From NCBI RefSeq assembly GCF_001812805.1, contig NZ_KV810455.1, positions 1 through 64,000 of the forward strand: a stretch of DNA of 64,000 bases, written 5' to 3'. Of the stretch, positions 8,148 through 18,029 are shown piece after piece. Origin of the DNA: Corynebacterium sp. HMSC078H07 (GTDB lineage Bacteria > Actinomycetota > Actinomycetes > Mycobacteriales > Mycobacteriaceae). The notes below the pieces were generated by a model that saw nothing but the letters and a program-made list of their open reading frames with translations, was not told where the DNA came from and did no database searches. A program made the position numbers and the translations under genes. Position 1 is the stretch's first letter; each line of letters begins with the position of its first letter.

Positions 8148-9548
8148 ATGTTCGTTGGACACACTCGCTTTAGTCTCTTCGTCCCCGATTCGGCGTCGTG
8201 GCGTGCGAGCAACGAGGAGTCCGGGTTCTCGGAAGATGAATACCGCGACTACCTCTACGACGATGCGCGCCTGTCGCTACGCACGGACATTTTTCTCAAC
8301 CACACCGTGCCAACACTTGCGAAAGCCACCGAAGGCTTCGATGTGAAGCACGTTGTCTCCTTCTCTGAGTCTTTGCCTCAGAAGTTCAAAGCACAATTGC
8401 AGGAGGCAGCGGACGAGTTCGATGTCTTGCACCTCGATGAGCTTCCTGATGGTGATAGCGGGTGGACAGCGGTGCGTCGCTACGTCCGAGCAACTGGGTT
8501 TAAGGGCACGTTCGGTCGCTACCGCCTAGACGACGATGATGTCTTGTCCGCTCATTTTTTCCAGACCACCGCGCCCTATATCAAGCCGGAGTTTGAAGGT
8601 ATGCTCGTTAGTTTGCCTCTCGGTATTGAAGCAGTCTATGTGGATGGCCAATTCTTTCACCTGCGCGAGGCCCACACACCGATGAACTCGATGGGCTTAA
8701 TGTCTATCTGCTCGGTGAAAGAAGACGGGTCCGTTGTGGAACCCCAAAGCGGGCCACACGATAAATCAGACCGCTATGCGCCCGTGATTCTGGACGCTTC
8801 CCAGGTGGGATACTTGCGCGCGATCCACGCGGGCCAGGACAACGCCATGCGCCATGAGCCAGGTGTGGTCATGGCACGCCTCATGGAGAACATGGCGGCT
8901 TTCCCTCCGTTTACAGATGTAGCTGCCCTTGAGTCGGCCTTTCCCTCGGTTGCCAAGCAGATGCAGAGCACGAGCACATCGCTAAATATTGATGACACCG
9001 TTGGCAGCGGCCAGCACTACCTTCTTCAGCCTGCCAGCGGGGATGTCAGCTTCGTCATCCACGGCGAGTCGGATGATGAGCTCGATAATGAGCTCCTTGT
9101 GAGCCTGTGGATCGAAGATTCCCGTGGGCGACGCGTTCCCTCCTACAAGTCAGTCGAGGGGTTTGCTGCCTCCAATAACCCAAGCATCGGGCATTTCGCC
9201 TACGTTCCCACGGAGAGCGGAACCTTTCGGACCTTGGTGAGCCTTCATTTGGAGCACGGCTACATCCTTCGAGGCTTCCGAATTCTGGCGCAAAGCGAGC
9301 GGGCCGAGGGGGTTCGGGTCGCAAAGATCGTCATACAGCAGCGTGGCGGGAACGTGCGCTTCGTCAGTCAGGAGAGCTGGAATTCGGCGCGAAGCCAAGG
9401 CGTGCGTGGGCTTGTTGACCAAGCTATCGACAGCGTTTATCAGAACCGGACCAGCATCGTGGCTAACGTGCGCAGCGTTCTCGGGGAGGACCGTGCCAAC
9501 AAAGTCATCGCGCGCTTGGACAAGCTAAATAAGAAGCTGCGCAACTAG
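8148..9548 (+). CDS. Putative rhamnosyltransferase-like glycosyltransferase
   Basis: 466 aa from ATG 8148, chosen over an upstream in-frame ATG because GAGGTAGAGG precedes it and the family-like opening (FVGHTRFSLF) starts here. Residues 1-260 resemble the putative rhamnosyltransferase family; the acidic RLDDDDVLS motif near residue 125 would bind the metal and nucleotide sugar. The last 170 residues form a second region without a clear family. It stands first in the polysaccharide locus, tail to tail (8 bp) with the hydrolase gene. Confidence 0.7.
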   Translation: MFVGHTRFSLFVPDSASWRASNEESGFSEDEYRDYLYDDARLSLRTDIFLNHTVPTLAKATEGFDVKHVVSFSESLPQKFKAQLQEAADEFDVLHLDELPDGDSGWTAVRRYVRATGFKGTFGRYRLDDDDVLSAHFFQTTAPYIKPEFEGMLVSLPLGIEAVYVDGQFFHLREAHTPMNSMGLMSICSVKEDGSVVEPQSGPHDKSDRYAPVILDASQVGYLRAIHAGQDNAMRHEPGVVMARLMENMAAFPPFTDVAALESAFPSVAKQMQSTSTSLNIDDTVGSGQHYLLQPASGDVSFVIHGESDDELDNELLVSLWIEDSRGRRVPSYKSVEGFAASNNPSIGHFAYVPTESGTFRTLVSLHLEHGYILRGFRILAQSERAEGVRVAKIVIQQRGGNVRFVSQESWNSARSQGVRGLVDQAIDSVYQNRTSIVANVRSVLGEDRANKVIARLDKLNKKLRN

Positions 9549-9556
9549 GGGCGGCC

Positions 9557-10444
9557 CTAATCGGAGCTGGCAAACATCTCGTCCTCGAAGAGTTGCTCCC
9601 AATCGCCAGCTAGTGATGCTGCGTAGCCGAGAATTCCGGTGAGAAGCATTTGTGGGGCAGGGGCATGGCCTTCGCCCCAATCCCCGAGGAGAAGCCTCCA
9701 CTGCTGTGGGTGCTCAGCCACTGCCTGGGACCATGGAAGGTAATGCTGGGTGTAATGCAGCTCATCATCCTCGTTCTGAAGGTAAGCCACGTAATTATCG
9801 AAACCCTTGCCGTATTCAGTAACCAAGTCGAAGGTCATGGTGGTCTCGGAAAGCTTCCGGCTGCTCCAACACTTCTTGCGATACGCCTTCACCTGCGGCT
9901 CAAGGTAGCGCCCAATATGGGTTTGGGGGTTAGACACCACGGCCAATGAACCGGGGAAGCGGCGCGAAAAGTACAGCGCGGCAAATCCACCGGCTGATGC
10001 CCCGAAAAAGATTGTCTTCTGGCCCATCTCCTCGACCGGCACATCAGGGTGAAAGCTAGCGAAAATATGAGTCAGGCACGCAGTGAGGTCTTCCTGAAAT
10101 GGGCGTGACTCGTCACCTGTGAACCATCCAATGCTTGCGCCTCGGTCGAGCGATGGATCGGAGATGTACACCACGTTCGCATCAATGCCTTCGACCATCT
10201 GCCTCCCTATGAAGACTGGGAGAGTGGTCTTCGTCGGGTCGATGGCCGCGTGAAACAGCACGATAGTGACATCGGCGCCGCGATCCTCAACGAGCAAATC
10301 CATGAATGCAGCGCCGTATCGAATCGAAATGGCCTCAGTCTCTTCGGAAGAGCTAACAGGCACGGATGAGTTGAGAAAATCCTCTACAGAATCGAAAAAA
10401 GTCGTTGAAGCGCCGTAGCGCGCGTAGTTTCTCCTCAGTGCCAT
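9557..10444 (-). CDS. Alpha/beta-hydrolase-fold protein
   Basis: 295 aa. The nucleophile elbow GASAGG (near residue 150) and a late histidine in GEGHAPAP (near residue 258) fit an alpha/beta hydrolase; an acidic partner lies between them. There is no signal peptide, so it should act in the cytoplasm. Its place between glycosyltransferase genes suggests removal or transfer of an acyl group on a sugar or lipid intermediate. It is transcribed away from the wecC operon, with a 167-bp shared promoter region. Confidence 0.6.
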   Translation of the reverse strand: MALRRNYARYGASTTFFDSVEDFLNSSVPVSSSEETEAISIRYGAAFMDLLVEDRGADVTIVLFHAAIDPTKTTLPVFIGRQMVEGIDANVVYISDPSLDRGASIGWFTGDESRPFQEDLTACLTHIFASFHPDVPVEEMGQKTIFFGASAGGFAALYFSRRFPGSLAVVSNPQTHIGRYLEPQVKAYRKKCWSSRKLSETTMTFDLVTEYGKGFDNYVAYLQNEDDELHYTQHYLPWSQAVAEHPQQWRLLLGDWGEGHAPAPQMLLTGILGYAASLAGDWEQLFEDEMFASSD

Positions 10445-10611
10445 AGCCGCCTACTGTAGTCGCACACGCAGCACACCTGGGAAATGCTCACCTAGAGGAT
10501 GAAGGAATGAAATATGGGTTGAGAAAAACACCGACATGGGACCATTCGACCGCAAGCCGGTAACTGTCACCGTGCTACCGTAATTGGCAGCGACTTAATA
10601 GAAAGGCGGAC

Positions 10612-11877
10612 ATGGTTCCGAACAACACCGATTCCCGTGCCTTTGGCAGGGTCAGCGTCGTTGGCCTTGGTTACATCGGCCTTCCCACCGCCGCTTTTAT
10701 AGCTTCCAAGGGGATCTCAGTAGTCGGTATCGACGTGAATCAAGATGCGGTGGACAGCATCAATTCCGGCACGGTGCCTTTCTTTGAGCCAGGATTTGGG
10801 GAGCTGCTCGCCCGAGTCGTCGAGGAAGGAACCTTATCGGCCCAGACAGACCAGATCGATGCCGATGCCTACATTGTCTGCGTTCCCACTCCATTTCGTG
10901 AGGATCACAGCGTGGACACCAAGTACATTCGTGCGGCATCTGAAGCGCTTGCTCCTTACCTGAAACCCGGCGCACTTGTAGTGCTTGAGTCCACCTCACC
11001 TCCTGGAACCACGGAGGATATGGCCAATCACCTCATTGAGCTGCGTCCTGACCTGTCTCTCAATGACGAGGATGAGAATGCCATCTTTGTCGCCCACTGC
11101 CCAGAGCGTGTTCTTCCGGGCAAGATCATGGAGGAGATGGAAAGCAATGACCGTGTCATTGGCGGCCTGACTCCGAGGGGCGCTCAGCTCGCCCGAGACC
11201 TCTATGCCACCTTCTGCACCGCAGACCTGCTTGTCACTAATGCCACAACCGCTGAGATGGCAAAGCTGACGGAAAACTCCTTCCGCGATGTCAACATCGC
11301 CTTTGCCAACGAGCTATCCCTTATTTGTGACCGCCTCGGAATTGATGTCTGGGAGCTCATTGAGCTTGCCAACCACCACCCTCGCGTCAATATCTTGCAG
11401 CCTGGGCCGGGTGTGGGCGGACACTGCATCGCCGTTGACCCCTGGTTCATCGTTTCCGCTGCACCCGAAGAGGCAAAGCTCATCCAAACGGCGCGTAACG
11501 TCAATGATGGAAAGCCGCAGTGGGTCATTGACCAGGTTCTCAAGGCACTTGAAGGCAAGGAGAATCCTGTTGTTGCTGCCCTCGGTATCGCCTTCAAGAA
11601 TGATATCGATGACCTGCGTGAATCGCCGTCCCTCGAGATCGTCAAACGCCTCGGCGTGGATAACCCGCAGCTAGACATCCGCGTTGTCGAGCCCAACGTG
11701 GAGGTATTGCCACCGGTTCTGAGTAACCTTTCGAACCTGACAAAGCAGGACACGGAGGAGGCCATTGCGGCTGCCGACGTCGTCCTTCTCTTGGTCAACC
11801 ACCGGCAGTTCGTCGGCCTTGATCAATCTCTGCTCGACGGCAAGACAGTTATCGACACCAAGGGCATTTGGCGCTAG
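10612..11877 (+). CDS. wecC: UDP-ManNAc dehydrogenase-type nucleotide-sugar dehydrogenase
   Basis: 421 aa, full family length. It oxidises a UDP-hexosamine, by family UDP-N-acetylmannosamine, to the uronic acid with two NAD. Visible: Rossmann motif GLGYIGLPTAAF near residue 18, HCPERVLPG near 165, catalytic-cysteine motif GVGGHCIAVDPWF near 270, and the C-terminal UDP-binding domain. The ribosome site AAAGG precedes ATG 10612. It heads a tightly packed run of genes on the + strand, indicating that the exported polymer contains an aminouronic acid. UDP-glucose dehydrogenase is less likely given the WecC-type HCPERVLPGK signature. Confidence 0.88.
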   Translation: MVPNNTDSRAFGRVSVVGLGYIGLPTAAFIASKGISVVGIDVNQDAVDSINSGTVPFFEPGFGELLARVVEEGTLSAQTDQIDADAYIVCVPTPFREDHSVDTKYIRAASEALAPYLKPGALVVLESTSPPGTTEDMANHLIELRPDLSLNDEDENAIFVAHCPERVLPGKIMEEMESNDRVIGGLTPRGAQLARDLYATFCTADLLVTNATTAEMAKLTENSFRDVNIAFANELSLICDRLGIDVWELIELANHHPRVNILQPGPGVGGHCIAVDPWFIVSAAPEEAKLIQTARNVNDGKPQWVIDQVLKALEGKENPVVAALGIAFKNDIDDLRESPSLEIVKRLGVDNPQLDIRVVEPNVEVLPPVLSNLSNLTKQDTEEAIAAADVVLLLVNHRQFVGLDQSLLDGKTVIDTKGIWR

Positions 11878-11936
11878 CTTTAGCGGCCAGGTTAGCCACC
11901 CACAATCACCCTGAAAGCCAGGAGGCAGCACGCAGC

Positions 11937-13250
11937 GTGAGAATTCTCGTTCTCTCTCAATATTGGGCTCCCGAGAATGGAGTACCTCAGCGCCGCTGGT
12001 CGTGGTTATCCAAGATTCTGGTGCAGGCCGGGCATGAAGTCCTCGTCATCGCGCCACCGCCGCACTATCAACGCCGCCTCGGTTTGAAACAGTGGTTCTC
12101 CCGCAGAAACGTCCTGGGCGCTAATGACCTTGAAGAAGGAAATTCAGGGGAGAAGATTTTGCGTTCGGGCTTTTTCCCCGCGGGACCTTCGCTTACACAC
12201 CGCATCCTTAACCAAGCCTCTGTTGCTGTATCAATGCTCTTAATGCTGGTGACCAAACGCCGGCATTTCCGGGAATTCAAACCTGACCTCGTCATCGGTA
12301 CCGTCCCAGCGCTTCCCACTGCTATGGTTACCCATATTGTTGCTTCCACGCTCCGAGCGCCCTACATCATTGATTTGCGTGATGCCTGGCCGGAATTGCT
12401 GAAAGAAAAGGGTGATTGGAATTCCGGTACCGGTAAGCGCTCTGTGCGGGAGATCGTTCTTACCAAGGGCCCGTTCCAACTGCTGACAGCGTTGACTGAG
12501 CGTGCTATGAACCGCGCACTCCACCGCGCGGATGGCATCATGACGACTTCGCAGGATCTTGCTGAGCATATGGAGAAAGACGATGCGGATAGGGGAGCGG
12601 AAGGCAAGCGTCACATCCGGACGGTGCGCAATGTATTTCCCCCCAAGACCGAATTCATCGCTAGTGATAAGTCGCAGCGTTTCTCTTCAGAGCTTAATGT
12701 CCTGTACGCCGGAACTGTGGGTCGTGCGCAGAAAATCGATAATGCGGTGAAGGCCGTGAAGATCGCACAAGACCGCGGTTACACTATCAATCTGCGCATC
12801 GTCGGCGACGGTGCCACGTGGCATGCTACAAAAGCGACGATGGAAGCTCTCGGCATTAGCGCGACTATCGAGCATCGAGTGCCCGCTGACGAGCTGCAGA
12901 CTATCTACGAATGGGCGGATACGGCTCTAGTCCACCTGACCGATTGGGAGCCACTCAACCGCACGGTGCCGTCCAAGACCTATGAGTTGATGTCTTTAGG
13001 TGTCCACACCACTGCAGTGGTGCAGGGGGAAGCGGCCCGAATCGTTGAGGATCTCGGTGCAGGAATCGTGGTGCCACCAGAGAATCCCGAGGCGCTTGCG
13101 GAGGCATGGACAACGCTTATCGACGATCGCTCGAAGCTCACCGTTTCCTCGTCTGGGCGCGAGTGGGTCGCCACCCAGCGTGATGAGGTAGTACCCGAAG
13201 CCTTTCTGGGAATCGTCACCACCGTGACCAGACAGCAGGCTAAGGCATAG
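11937..13250 (+). CDS. Glycosyltransferase family 4 (WbuB/WcaI-like)
   Basis: 437 aa from GTG 11937, chosen because AGGAGG lies 11 bases upstream and the protein opens with the family's RILVLSQYWAPENG. The N-terminal GT-B half has DLRDAWPE near residue 145. The C-terminal half has VLYAGTVGRAQKID, GDGATW and the glutamate-bearing KTYELMSLG near 350. It transfers a sugar from a nucleotide donor onto the lipid-linked glycan, as WbuB does for aminosugars. The preceding wecC gene ends 60 bp upstream. Confidence 0.85.
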   Translation: MRILVLSQYWAPENGVPQRRWSWLSKILVQAGHEVLVIAPPPHYQRRLGLKQWFSRRNVLGANDLEEGNSGEKILRSGFFPAGPSLTHRILNQASVAVSMLLMLVTKRRHFREFKPDLVIGTVPALPTAMVTHIVASTLRAPYIIDLRDAWPELLKEKGDWNSGTGKRSVREIVLTKGPFQLLTALTERAMNRALHRADGIMTTSQDLAEHMEKDDADRGAEGKRHIRTVRNVFPPKTEFIASDKSQRFSSELNVLYAGTVGRAQKIDNAVKAVKIAQDRGYTINLRIVGDGATWHATKATMEALGISATIEHRVPADELQTIYEWADTALVHLTDWEPLNRTVPSKTYELMSLGVHTTAVVQGEAARIVEDLGAGIVVPPENPEALAEAWTTLIDDRSKLTVSSSGREWVATQRDEVVPEAFLGIVTTVTRQQAKA

Positions 13251-13270
13251 CGTGGGAAGAAGGAGCACCA

Positions 13271-13849
13271 GTGCGTATTTCCTCTCTTAAGAGTTTTCCT
13301 CCCGTGGACTCCGACTACGCTGTGCTGTTGGAATCCTCTGAAATTCCCCACGTTCTGCCCCCAGCTTCAGGCTCTGTAACTTTCTGTTTCACTAGGAAGC
13401 AACTTTCAGATGTCGATCCTCTTCCAGTAGTGCTGTTAGACATTCAACCGGATGTGGCTATGGATATCCTTCGGAGCTATGTGGATACGGGCCGCCGCAT
13501 CGAGTATTGGTCTCCACGAACGGATTCGTCGAATCTTCGCCAGCTCGTCGCAGATTACACCGGCGAGCACATGTCCGTTGCCGGGGTCAACCTCAGTGAT
13601 GGCTGGGTTCAAGTGCGTATTGAGCAGGCGAAGAATGGGGACCGCTCTAGTGAGGATTGGCTTGACGGGCTTACGGTTGCTGCGACTCCGTCCACGGCTC
13701 CTCAAGAGCCGGTCACTCCTGCCGCAACCGCCGTGACATTGCGAAGCTTGCTCATTTCGCGAGTCACGCCTCTGGCTAAGCCTTTTAAAAAGTACTTGCC
13801 GAGTTCAGTAGTAATCCTGATGTATAAGGTTCTGGAGAGAATTCGATGA
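13271..13849 (+). CDS. Unrecognised protein of the polysaccharide operon
   Basis: 192 aa starting at GTG 13271 behind AAGAAGGAG. I do not recognise the family. It has no signal peptide. Residues 60-130 look like an alternating alpha/beta fold (VVLLDIQPDVAMDILRSY); residues 135-155 are rich in Pro, Thr and Ala, and the tail from 160 is basic and amphipathic (SRVTPLAKPFKKY), which might sit on the membrane. It overlaps the next glycosyltransferase by ATGA, so the two are translationally coupled and probably work together. Confidence 0.75.
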   Translation: MRISSLKSFPPVDSDYAVLLESSEIPHVLPPASGSVTFCFTRKQLSDVDPLPVVLLDIQPDVAMDILRSYVDTGRRIEYWSPRTDSSNLRQLVADYTGEHMSVAGVNLSDGWVQVRIEQAKNGDRSSEDWLDGLTVAATPSTAPQEPVTPAATAVTLRSLLISRVTPLAKPFKKYLPSSVVILMYKVLERIR

Positions 13850-15975
13850 GTTTCTATGATCCTGGTATTTCAGTTGTCATCCCGTCCTTCGTCTCTGGTG
13901 CTGTGGGCACAGACGGAACGAATCTTGTAGAGATGAACCTCTATTCTGCTCTTGCTTCGCTTGCAAAGCAGAGTATTAGGAAGGATCTCGTCGAAGTCCT
14001 CGTTGTGCTCAACGGCGACGGAGTTTCTTCAACGCAAGCAAGCACTTCTCACGAATTTGACCAAGCGCTCACTAGCCAGTTTCCCGGATTGAACATACGA
14101 ATACTGCGCAGTCTTACCCCGGGGGCCGGTCGTGCTCGTAACCTTGGCATAGCATCCGCACGCCGACGTTTCATCACGTTCCTCGATGATGATGATGTTC
14201 TTCAACCACGCTACCTCGAATCAGGCCTCAAAGAGGCCGATGACGGGGTGGTCACGCTCTTGCCCATCGTCGACACCATTGTCGGTCGCTCTTTCCGGGA
14301 TAATTCGCTCAACGCCCGAATTACGACATTGCGTGGTACCACTGCTCCGATTGCTTCCGCTCCGTGGGTTATGGGCTTCAATGCCAGCAAAATCATCCCT
14401 ACGAAGATGGCTCAGAAGTACCGTTACGACGAGTTGCTTCGTTCAGGCGAAGATGTGGCGTATTTTGCGCACTTACTTGAGATTCCAGGACTGCTCTTAC
14501 GCACACCGAAGGCAGGGGAGGGCTCTGCCTATGTGCGCACACTTCGCGCGGACTCGGTGTCGCGCCAGCGCGAAAGCTTCGACTTTAACGTCACCCAGCG
14601 TCTTGAATGCATTGCGCAGCTCCGCACAATCAATGAAGCTGACCCGAAGCACCGTGCTCTCCACAAGCTCGAAGAAGCACAGTTTGGATTCGTCAAAAGT
14701 TACCTCGAGGCGAACCCTTACGATACCCAGCGCGCTATCGATACCGCAGTGGCTATCGGCGTTCCCGGTTTGGACTGGGAAGGTCTACGCCGGGAAAAAG
14801 CGAACCGGCTGGTTTTCTCTTATTGCTTCCCCCCGTACGCGGATACCTCAGCCAATGTGACGGCGAAAGTCATCAGAAATGATGCAGAGCTGGTGGACGT
14901 TTACTACGCCGATATGGAGCGCGTCCGGGGACGTGACGAGTCGACGCGGCTAATTGTTGATCCGTTCCTCGTACACGCCGAAGAGATCGATGTTGTGCCG
15001 TCTTTCGCGCATTGGGGCGCAATCTGCTCCTACGCGCGCCAAGCCGCACGAAAGGCCGCTAAACGGGCAAAGAGCCAAGATGGTTATGACTCAATGTACT
15101 CGCGCGCCCTTTGGCCCGGTTCCCACGTTGCTGCCGCCCTTTTCAAAGGCAAACATCCTGGAACGCGGTGGGAAGCAGAATTCTCAGACCCATTGAGTGT
15201 CGGCGTCGACGGTACGCCCCGCTCAGGTGAGCTCACGCGGGGAGCGACCACCTACCAGATGAAGAAAATGGTTGAGCGTTCTGATTGGCGCGAAATATCG
15301 TATTCAACGCACTTCGAGCTCACTGAGCTTGTCACACTGCTGTACGCTGATGAGGTCATTTTCACCAACGAGAATCAGCAGCGGGTGATGTTAGAGCGTT
15401 ATCCAGAGGACCTACAGAGCTTTGTCCGCTCTAAATCGACGATTCGCCATCATGCGGTACCCACGGAAGAGATGTACCACCTAGTGGAAGCGGACTACGA
15501 GCTTGACTCAAAACGCATCAATATCGGCTACTTCGGAAACTTTTACGCAAATCGAGGAATCGGTGATGTCCTTACCGCACTAGAACACCATCCTCATGCT
15601 GATGAGTTTCTTCTTCACATCTTTACCTCGAAGCCCGAGCAACTTACCCGCGAATTATGGAACCATCCAGTGTTCAGCCGGCTCCGTATCAACGGGTATA
15701 TGCCGTACCTCACGTTTCTCAACGTAGCCACGCACTTCGACGCACTGGTAGTGAATGATACTGATACGAGTAGCTCGACCTTCACGGTTAATCCCTTTTT
15801 GCCTTCAAAATACGCTGACTACGTCGGTAGCGGTGTAGCAGTGTGGGGTGTCACGGTGGACGAATCGCCACTCTCGAAGCTTCCGCTTACATTCTCATCG
15901 GCGGCAGGTGACATAGAACAAGCTCGCAGTGTTCTCGACGAACTTTTCAGGCAGGCTAGGTACAATGCCCGTTAG
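13846..15975 (+). CDS. Two-domain glycosyltransferase (GT2 plus GT-B)
   Basis: 709 aa. Residues 5-230 form a GT-A family 2 domain: VVIPSF, GAGRARNLGIA, and metal-binding FLDDDDVLQP near residue 113. Residues 330-709 resemble a GT-B half: NIGYFGNFYANRGIGDVL near 560 and SKYADYVGSG near 660. Such fusions can add two different sugars, or alternate linkages during chain growth. The start overlaps the previous gene by four bases. The ABC permease follows closely. Confidence 0.8.
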   Translation: MSFYDPGISVVIPSFVSGAVGTDGTNLVEMNLYSALASLAKQSIRKDLVEVLVVLNGDGVSSTQASTSHEFDQALTSQFPGLNIRILRSLTPGAGRARNLGIASARRRFITFLDDDDVLQPRYLESGLKEADDGVVTLLPIVDTIVGRSFRDNSLNARITTLRGTTAPIASAPWVMGFNASKIIPTKMAQKYRYDELLRSGEDVAYFAHLLEIPGLLLRTPKAGEGSAYVRTLRADSVSRQRESFDFNVTQRLECIAQLRTINEADPKHRALHKLEEAQFGFVKSYLEANPYDTQRAIDTAVAIGVPGLDWEGLRREKANRLVFSYCFPPYADTSANVTAKVIRNDAELVDVYYADMERVRGRDESTRLIVDPFLVHAEEIDVVPSFAHWGAICSYARQAARKAAKRAKSQDGYDSMYSRALWPGSHVAAALFKGKHPGTRWEAEFSDPLSVGVDGTPRSGELTRGATTYQMKKMVERSDWREISYSTHFELTELVTLLYADEVIFTNENQQRVMLERYPEDLQSFVRSKSTIRHHAVPTEEMYHLVEADYELDSKRINIGYFGNFYANRGIGDVLTALEHHPHADEFLLHIFTSKPEQLTRELWNHPVFSRLRINGYMPYLTFLNVATHFDALVVNDTDTSSSTFTVNPFLPSKYADYVGSGVAVWGVTVDESPLSKLPLTFSSAAGDIEQARSVLDELFRQARYNAR

Positions 15976-15993
15976 CAATTCTCGGCCTACACA

Positions 15994-16986
15994 TTGCAGA
16001 CCGCGAGTATTGACGCTGATTCTTCAACAACTGATCTGGAAGGGCTGATGCATTTGGCACGGCATACATGGCGAAGCTCCAAGACTTCGCAGAGAGGAGT
16101 CGAAGACCTCAACGTACAAGTTGCGAAACACCAAGGCCGAGTGCAGATTGTTAACCCGGAAGGTCTGCATCCACTTGCCACACGACCGACGCTGCGTGAG
16201 TACATTTCACAGCTGTGGGCACGCCGCTTCTTCATCGTTGCAGATGCGGGAGCAAAGGCACTCCGTACGACGCGTGACTACCGCCTGTGGCAATTGTGGC
16301 TTGTCTTGAATCCTCTTTTCGATGTGGCGTTGTATGGATTCCTTTTCGGCATGCTTTTGAAGACTTCTCGTGGTATTGAGAACTTCATTGGCTTTCTGTT
16401 CATCGGCATCATTTTCATGACCATGATGACGGGGCTCATGAATTCTGGCATTAGCCTCATGCAATCCTCTCGATCGATGATCCGAGCGTTTCAGTTTCCT
16501 AGAGCTTCGATTCCGTTCTCGACCACATTGCGGTCGATGATCGATAACGTGTTGCCCGCCATTGTCGCGCTGACAGCGGCGTTTCTTTTTCAGTGGGGAA
16601 CGGGCCCCTCGTGGACCCTGATCTTCGTCATTCCGTTGTTCCTTTTAATCCACGTTTTTGGGTGCGGGTTAATGATGATTACCGCGCGCCTCACCGCCCA
16701 GGTCCCGGAGGCGAAGACAATACTGGGCCTTTTGACCCGCGGATTGTTCTTTTTATCTGGCGTGATGTTTTCTGTCGATAGATTTGCCGAGCATTCAGCC
16801 GTTCACCAAATAATGACTGCCAACCCCTGCTATATTTTCCTCACCGCAGTCCGCGATTCCTCGATTTATCGCACCGCTCCAAGCCTTTCGACTTGGGGAG
16901 AGCTTCTGGCATGGAGTTTAGGCGCATTTGTACTTGGCTTCATCTTCTTCTGGAGAGCGGAGGATAAATATGTTCGACTCGTCTAA
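15994..16986 (+). CDS. Polysaccharide ABC exporter, membrane subunit (Wzm/TagG-like)
   Basis: 330 aa. After a soluble N-terminus of about 95 residues come six hydrophobic segments typical of the ABC-2 permease fold (near residues 105-125, 130-150, 185-205, 210-230, 250-270 and 305-322). With the ATPase encoded next it should export the lipid-linked polymer across the membrane. The TTG start at 15994 lies 18 bp past the upstream stop; ATG 16048 with GGAAGG before it is a good alternative and would remove 18 residues. It overlaps the ATPase gene by 17 bp. Confidence 0.87.
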   Translation: MQTASIDADSSTTDLEGLMHLARHTWRSSKTSQRGVEDLNVQVAKHQGRVQIVNPEGLHPLATRPTLREYISQLWARRFFIVADAGAKALRTTRDYRLWQLWLVLNPLFDVALYGFLFGMLLKTSRGIENFIGFLFIGIIFMTMMTGLMNSGISLMQSSRSMIRAFQFPRASIPFSTTLRSMIDNVLPAIVALTAAFLFQWGTGPSWTLIFVIPLFLLIHVFGCGLMMITARLTAQVPEAKTILGLLTRGLFFLSGVMFSVDRFAEHSAVHQIMTANPCYIFLTAVRDSSIYRTAPSLSTWGELLAWSLGAFVLGFIFFWRAEDKYVRLV

Positions 16987-17956
16987 GCTGCCTCCCGCAC
17001 CAGGGGAATACTTCGACGCCAAAAAGGACCTTGAGAAACAACCTGCCGACCAAGACGTTCAAGAAACTTCTGAATCCTCGAGCGAGGTGTCTACGGATAC
17101 GACTCAGATGCAATCCGTTCCAGACATCAATTATGTGGAGCGAGCCAACGTCGTCGTAGACAACGTGTCCAAACGATATGTAATTAGTCAGGGGCGCTCC
17201 TCAGACGCCAGTATGACTCGTGTCAGCCGCGGCAAGACAGTAGTCGATGCCATTGTCGATGCTTCACTCATTGCGCTACCCGGCGAATCAATTGGCATCA
17301 TTGGCCTTAACGGCTCGGGAAAATCGACTCTTCTCAGCATGATTGCTGGCGGCTTGGCGCCGACCTCAGGCCGCATTCTAACTCGCTCTCAACCCACACT
17401 TATGGGCGTCTCACCTGCACTACAGCCGGATCTTTCCGGAGAACACAACATCTACTTGGGGTGTTTGGCGTTGGGAATGAGCCCTTCAGGAGCGAAGGCT
17501 CAAATAGGTGAGATTGCTGAATGGACAGAACTCGGAGATGCGATTAAACGCCCAATGAAAACGTATTCGTCCGGAATGTCCGCGCGGTTGTCCTTCGCAA
17601 TCTCGACAGCGGTGCGGCCTGACATCCTCATGATTGACGAGGCACTTTCAACTGGTGACGCGGCGTTTGGAGCCAAAGCTAGTGCTCGAATGCACGAGCT
17701 CCTAGAGCGCGCCGGTAACCTCTTCTTAGTCTCGCATGCCATCAAGGAAATCGAGAACAACTGCAAACGAACGATCTGGATCTCAAAGGGACGTATTATT
17801 GCTGATGGCCCGACCGGTGTCGTTGCACCCCAATATCACGAGTGGGCCCGACTCATGGGCAAAGACGATAAGCAGCCGGCTCACGACTATCTCGAGGAAG
17901 TCACAGCTGCGTACCAACCACCGATGGTGCTTCTCGAAAAACCTGTCCAAAGCTAG
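16970..17956 (+). CDS. Polysaccharide ABC exporter, ATPase subunit (Wzt/TagH-like)
   Basis: 328 aa from ATG 16970, preceded by GCGGAGG. An acidic, Ser-rich N-terminal extension of about 55 residues precedes the nucleotide-binding domain: Walker A GLNGSGKST near residue 108, signature YSSGMSARL near 200, Walker B ILMIDEAL near 220, and a switch histidine in VSHAIKEI. It drives export through the Wzm partner. It has only a short C-terminal tail and no Wzt-type carbohydrate-binding domain, so export probably does not need recognition of a chain-end modification. Confidence 0.9.
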   Translation: MFDSSKLPPAPGEYFDAKKDLEKQPADQDVQETSESSSEVSTDTTQMQSVPDINYVERANVVVDNVSKRYVISQGRSSDASMTRVSRGKTVVDAIVDASLIALPGESIGIIGLNGSGKSTLLSMIAGGLAPTSGRILTRSQPTLMGVSPALQPDLSGEHNIYLGCLALGMSPSGAKAQIGEIAEWTELGDAIKRPMKTYSSGMSARLSFAISTAVRPDILMIDEALSTGDAAFGAKASARMHELLERAGNLFLVSHAIKEIENNCKRTIWISKGRIIADGPTGVVAPQYHEWARLMGKDDKQPAHDYLEEVTAAYQPPMVLLEKPVQS

Positions 17957-18029
17957 GTCACTGCTTATGATGTGGCTCGTCTAAAATCCGCCACCCTGTA
18001 AGCAAGAAATCGTTTGAAGGAATGACTCC